DNA from: Mesorhizobium sp.
GTDB taxonomy: Bacteria; Pseudomonadota; Alphaproteobacteria; Rhizobiales; Rhizobiaceae
Direction: 5' to 3'
Length of the DNA: 8,883 nucleotides
Assembly: GCA_019509685.1 (NCBI GenBank)
Contig: JAEKLU010000142.1
Location: 1 to 8,883 of the forward strand
Below, in pieces: positions 7,999 through 8,883 of this stretch. Position 1 is the stretch's first letter. Each line of letters starts with the position of its first letter. The notes beneath the pieces are model-generated. The model did no database searches. It saw only the letters and a list, made by a program, of their open reading frames with translations, and was not told where the DNA came from. Position numbers and translations under genes: made by a program.

Positions 7999-8261
7999 GC
8001 CTTACATTTCCAAACCGTAGCCGCAGCTATGACGAGGCCGGCAGACGAATTCGCTTCGTCGGTCATGACGGCATGTTCCAGATTTCCTTCTCTGTCGCCG
8101 CCGATGCCATTTCCAATGCGCCAGCGGGAACGGCGACCGCCGAAGCCACCTATCTGGCGGCCTTCGACTCGGCTTCCGGCCCAATTCATGACGTCGCCAG
8201 CAAGGCCTACGCCCGCACGCGCAAGAGCATATATGTGCTGACCGCCGCCGATTTCGCCTGA
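7995..8261 (+). CDS. DUF1488 family protein
   Basis: An 88-residue protein that matches my memory of the DUF1488 family: an N-terminal FPNRSRSYDEAGRRIRFVGHDG segment, a central acidic/alanine stretch, and a C-terminal block ending KSIYVLTAADF. Function is unknown for the family; it is small, single-domain and apparently cytosolic. Its ATG overlaps the previous gene's TGA as ATGA (7995-7998), and AAGGGAGCGA lies just upstream, so the two are probably translationally coupled and made in a fixed ratio. The 133 bp that follow hold nothing I recognise. Confidence 0.85.
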   Translation: MSLTFPNRSRSYDEAGRRIRFVGHDGMFQISFSVAADAISNAPAGTATAEATYLAAFDSASGPIHDVASKAYARTRKSIYVLTAADFA

Positions 8262-8394
8262 ATGGGATCACGGCGTCTTTTGGTTGCCGCGCGCTACCCG
8301 ACAGATGTAGACGGTGTCCTGAGAGTGGCTGATCGCTGAGGTCTCGTGACCGGGCGCGGCAGCTTGAAGGTGGTTTGTTGGCAATGGACGGGAA

Positions 8395-8802
8395 ATGACG
8401 GCGCCTGGGGATTTGATGCAAGCCTTGTTCCTGAGGTTGAAGAGCGATCGCTCGCTCTCGGCGCTGCTCGGCGGCACCGGGCTGCTCGAGCGCGCGAACG
8501 ACAAGGCGGCTTTTCCGCACGTCACCTATGGCCGCACCAGCGCTTTCAATCTGGAAACCGGCGCTGACAATGACAATGATCAGCTCGTCACCTTCCATGT
8601 CTGGTCGAAGACGCAAGGCGAAGCCGAGACGCGCCTGATCATGGACAGCATCCGCACACGCCTCGACAGCGCGGCTTTTTCCATCGGCTGGCGAGCCCAG
8701 ACGCGCCTGTCGCTGGAATTCGCCGAAGCCCGCTACGATGAGGACCTGGCCGTCCACCATGGGCTGCTGCGTTTTCGTGCGCTGACGCAGGAAAGTGCCT
8801 GA
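8395..8802 (+). CDS. DUF3168 protein, phage/GTA tail-terminator-like
   Basis: A 135-residue protein of usual DUF3168 length. The start MTAPGDLMQALFLRLKSD and SLSALLGG, the central FPHVTYGR, and the acidic segment followed by VTFHVWSK are typical of the family, which in phages and gene transfer agents is placed between head-tail adaptor and major tail protein genes and acts as tail terminator. The start at 8395 has only GGACGGGAA close upstream; an alternative ATG at 8416 follows GGGGA. Upstream lies DUF1488, not head-tail genes, so this copy is either the left edge of a tail gene block continuing past the window or an isolated remnant. The stop is two bases before a 49-bp palindromic repeat. 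The frame is intact, suggesting the gene is maintained. Confidence 0.8.
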   Translation: MTAPGDLMQALFLRLKSDRSLSALLGGTGLLERANDKAAFPHVTYGRTSAFNLETGADNDNDQLVTFHVWSKTQGEAETRLIMDSIRTRLDSAAFSIGWRAQTRLSLEFAEARYDEDLAVHHGLLRFRALTQESA

Positions 8803-8804
8803 CC

Positions 8805-8853
8805 GAGCATGATCCCGAACAGCGGGAACCGGTTTTCGGAAAAGATCATGCTC
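8805..8853. repeat. 49-bp palindromic intergenic repeat, copy 2
   Basis: Same element as at 3402-3450: identical ends GAGCATGATC and GATCATGCTC, same length, 46 of 49 bases identical, same orientation. It begins two bases after the DUF3168 stop codon. The flanking CAACAAAGAG resembles AAACAAGAG after copy 1, so the shared unit may be longer than the palindrome; the window ends 30 bases later. Confidence 0.9.
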
Positions 8854-8883
8854 CAACAAAGAGTCAAAGCTGCGCCTGGATCG

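Noticed and set aside
8002..8859. 285-codon leftward frame across DUF1488 and DUF3168
   Set aside because: It runs antisense to two recognisable genes and starts inside the palindromic repeat.

Overview
The window is GC-rich DNA that looks like an alphaproteobacterial chromosome of the Rhizobiales, most likely Mesorhizobium or a close relative. The clues are the rhizobial style of the GroEL sequence, a DUF1488 gene, a tail-terminator (DUF3168) gene of the kind found in prophages and gene transfer agents, GC-biased codon use, and two copies of a 49-bp GAGCATGATC...GATCATGCTC palindromic element of a kind common between rhizobial genes. The genus is inferred from recall of these families, not from a search.

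Left part (about 1-5074): after about 250 bp with no recognisable gene comes a leftward TetR-type regulator. It is divergent from a rightward pair: a dimethylglycine/sarcosine-dehydrogenase-like flavoprotein (FAD domain plus GcvT-type folate domain) and an MttB-family (trimethylamine/glycine-betaine-type) methyltransferase without pyrrolysine. A 28-bp inverted repeat centred on CTAG lies between the divergent genes and is the probable TetR operator. The module looks like a small regulated pathway for demethylating a quaternary or tertiary methylated amine, with methyl carbon leaving through a corrinoid carrier and/or tetrahydrofolate. No corrinoid protein is encoded here. Two palindromic elements separate the two enzyme genes; the second ends next to the methyltransferase Shine-Dalgarno.

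Middle part (5075-7567): a previously easy-to-miss 54-codon leftward gene converges on the methyltransferase. To its right are two hairpins, then the leftward groES-groEL operon, with a complete CIRCE operator (TTGGCACTC-N9-GAGTGCCAA) upstream, implying HrcA control. GroES carries an unusual Lys/Ala/Thr/Val tail made by three 15-bp tandem repeats. The groES-groEL spacer can fold into a large stem.

Right part (7568-8883): an AT-rich divergent promoter region, then a rightward pair with a 4-bp ATGA overlap: a Lys/Ala-rich, probably helical 87-residue protein of unknown function and a DUF1488 protein. After a 133-bp gap comes an isolated DUF3168 (phage/GTA tail-terminator-like) gene, followed 2 bp after its stop by the second copy of the 49-bp element at the window edge.
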